From: Bacillota bacterium
GTDB lineage: Bacteria; Bacillota; Clostridia; Acetivibrionales; DSM-1351
Reading direction: 5' to 3'
Assembly: GCA_023392075.1 (NCBI GenBank)
Contig: JAEVZU010000017.1
Span: 1-6,100, forward strand
DNA: 6,100 nucleotides
Position numbers and translations under genes: made by a program. The stretch's first letter is position 1; each line of letters opens with the position of its first letter. Below the pieces are notes generated by a model that saw nothing but the letters and a program-made list of their open reading frames with translations, had not been told where the DNA came from and made no database searches. Positions 5,680 through 6,100 of the stretch are shown in pieces.

Positions 5680-6100
5680 ATGAAAAGAAAGATTTTATCA
5701 CTTCTTATGGCAGTTGCATTAACAGGTTCACTGCTTGCAGGCTGCGGAAGCGCTAAACAAGCCGAATCAACCAACTCATCGGCCGCTCCTTCATCGACGG
5801 CAGCATCAAGTCAGGCAGCAGAAACATCGGCGGGTGATACCGGAGCCGGCAAACCGCTTACAGGCGGAGGATCAAAAATAGTGTATATAATCACTCCTTC
5901 ACATTCAAACCCCTTCTTCAAGACAGAAGCTGAAGCAGCATCTGCAAAAGCAAAGGCTCTGGGTTATGAAGTCAAGACGGTATCACACGACGACGACCCT
6001 ACAAAGCAGGCAGAATTATTTGATACCGCAATATCTGAAAAGGCGGCTGCAATCATCTGTGACAACGCTGGTTCGGATGCAACCGTTGCAGCAGTCAAGA
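5680..6100 (+). CDS. RbsB-type (CUT2) monosaccharide-binding lipoprotein, cut by the right edge
   Basis: The first 140 residues of a periplasmic-binding-protein family lipoprotein (PF13407 type) are present. It would capture a monosaccharide outside the cell for a CUT2 importer whose ATPase and permease should lie downstream. Residues 1-21 are the signal, with lipobox LAGC and Cys22 as the lipid anchor; 23-62 form a Ser/Ala/Thr-rich tether. The fold begins at KIVYIITPSHSNPFF (66-80), with the NPFF sugar-stacking segment of RbsB relatives. Further motifs are HDDDPTKQ (103-110), LFDTAI (113-118) and AAIICDNAGSDA (123-134), where Asp128 is in a usual ligand-binding loop. GGGAGG (5664-5669) stands ten bases before ATG 5680. 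Its place directly after the isomerase and transketolase genes suggests it imports their substrate. TPSHSNPFF with HDDD recalls, from memory, binding proteins near D-apiose or inositol genes, but this is unverified. Confidence 0.92.
   Translation, partial: MKRKILSLLMAVALTGSLLAGCGSAKQAESTNSSAAPSSTAASSQAAETSAGDTGAGKPLTGGGSKIVYIITPSHSNPFFKTEAEAASAKAKALGYEVKTVSHDDDPTKQAELFDTAISEKAAAIICDNAGSDATVAAVK

Noticed and set aside
5514..5774. Minus-strand frame spanning the transketolase end and the start of the binding protein
   Set aside because: No ribosome binding site or family resemblance; it overlaps the signal peptide of a clear lipoprotein gene.

Overview
The window looks like a low-GC Gram-positive anaerobe of the class Clostridia, most likely a plant-polysaccharide degrader of the Ruminiclostridium type. 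The reasons are strong AGGAGG-type ribosome binding sites, two lipoprotein sugar-binding proteins with Ser/Ala-rich tethers, an LplABC-type (CUT1) importer, a split transketolase and very AT-rich intergenic DNA. The genus is an inference from style, not from a database match. All genes are on the + strand.

Layout. (1) Bases 1-1844 are the end of a CUT1 importer operon: the last 43 codons of an LplC/YtcP-type permease, an intercistronic hairpin (131-170), a 521-residue extracellular lipoprotein with a C-terminal DUF3502-like region, and a strong intrinsic terminator (1790-1844). (2) Bases 1845-2326 are about 480 bp of very AT-rich non-coding DNA. It holds a well-formed sigma-A promoter (2057-2085), an 11-bp inverted repeat (1972-2006), a family of eight TWRCTAAAT-like 9-mers on both strands (1892-2162) and a weaker second promoter near the gene. 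(3) Bases 2327-5564 are a three-gene metabolic cassette: an L-fucose isomerase-like sugar isomerase, then the N-terminal (TPP-binding) and C-terminal (pyrimidine plus regulatory) halves of a transketolase, which overlap by 8 nt. (4) From base 5680 a second operon member runs off the right edge: an RbsB-type (CUT2) periplasmic-binding lipoprotein, presumably followed by its ATPase and permease.

How the parts fit. A CUT1 system normally imports oligosaccharides and a CUT2 system monosaccharides. Between them lie an aldose-ketose isomerase and a two-subunit transketolase, with no kinase in between. The simplest reading is that a monosaccharide, probably from plant material, is isomerised to a ketose and then cleaved by transketolase to a C2 unit plus a shortened aldose. 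This arrangement resembles the core of the sulfoquinovose transketolase pathway (SqvD/SqwGH type). It also resembles a D-apiose/apulose transketolase pathway if a kinase lies downstream. The substrate cannot be settled from this window, and this is the most interesting point in it.
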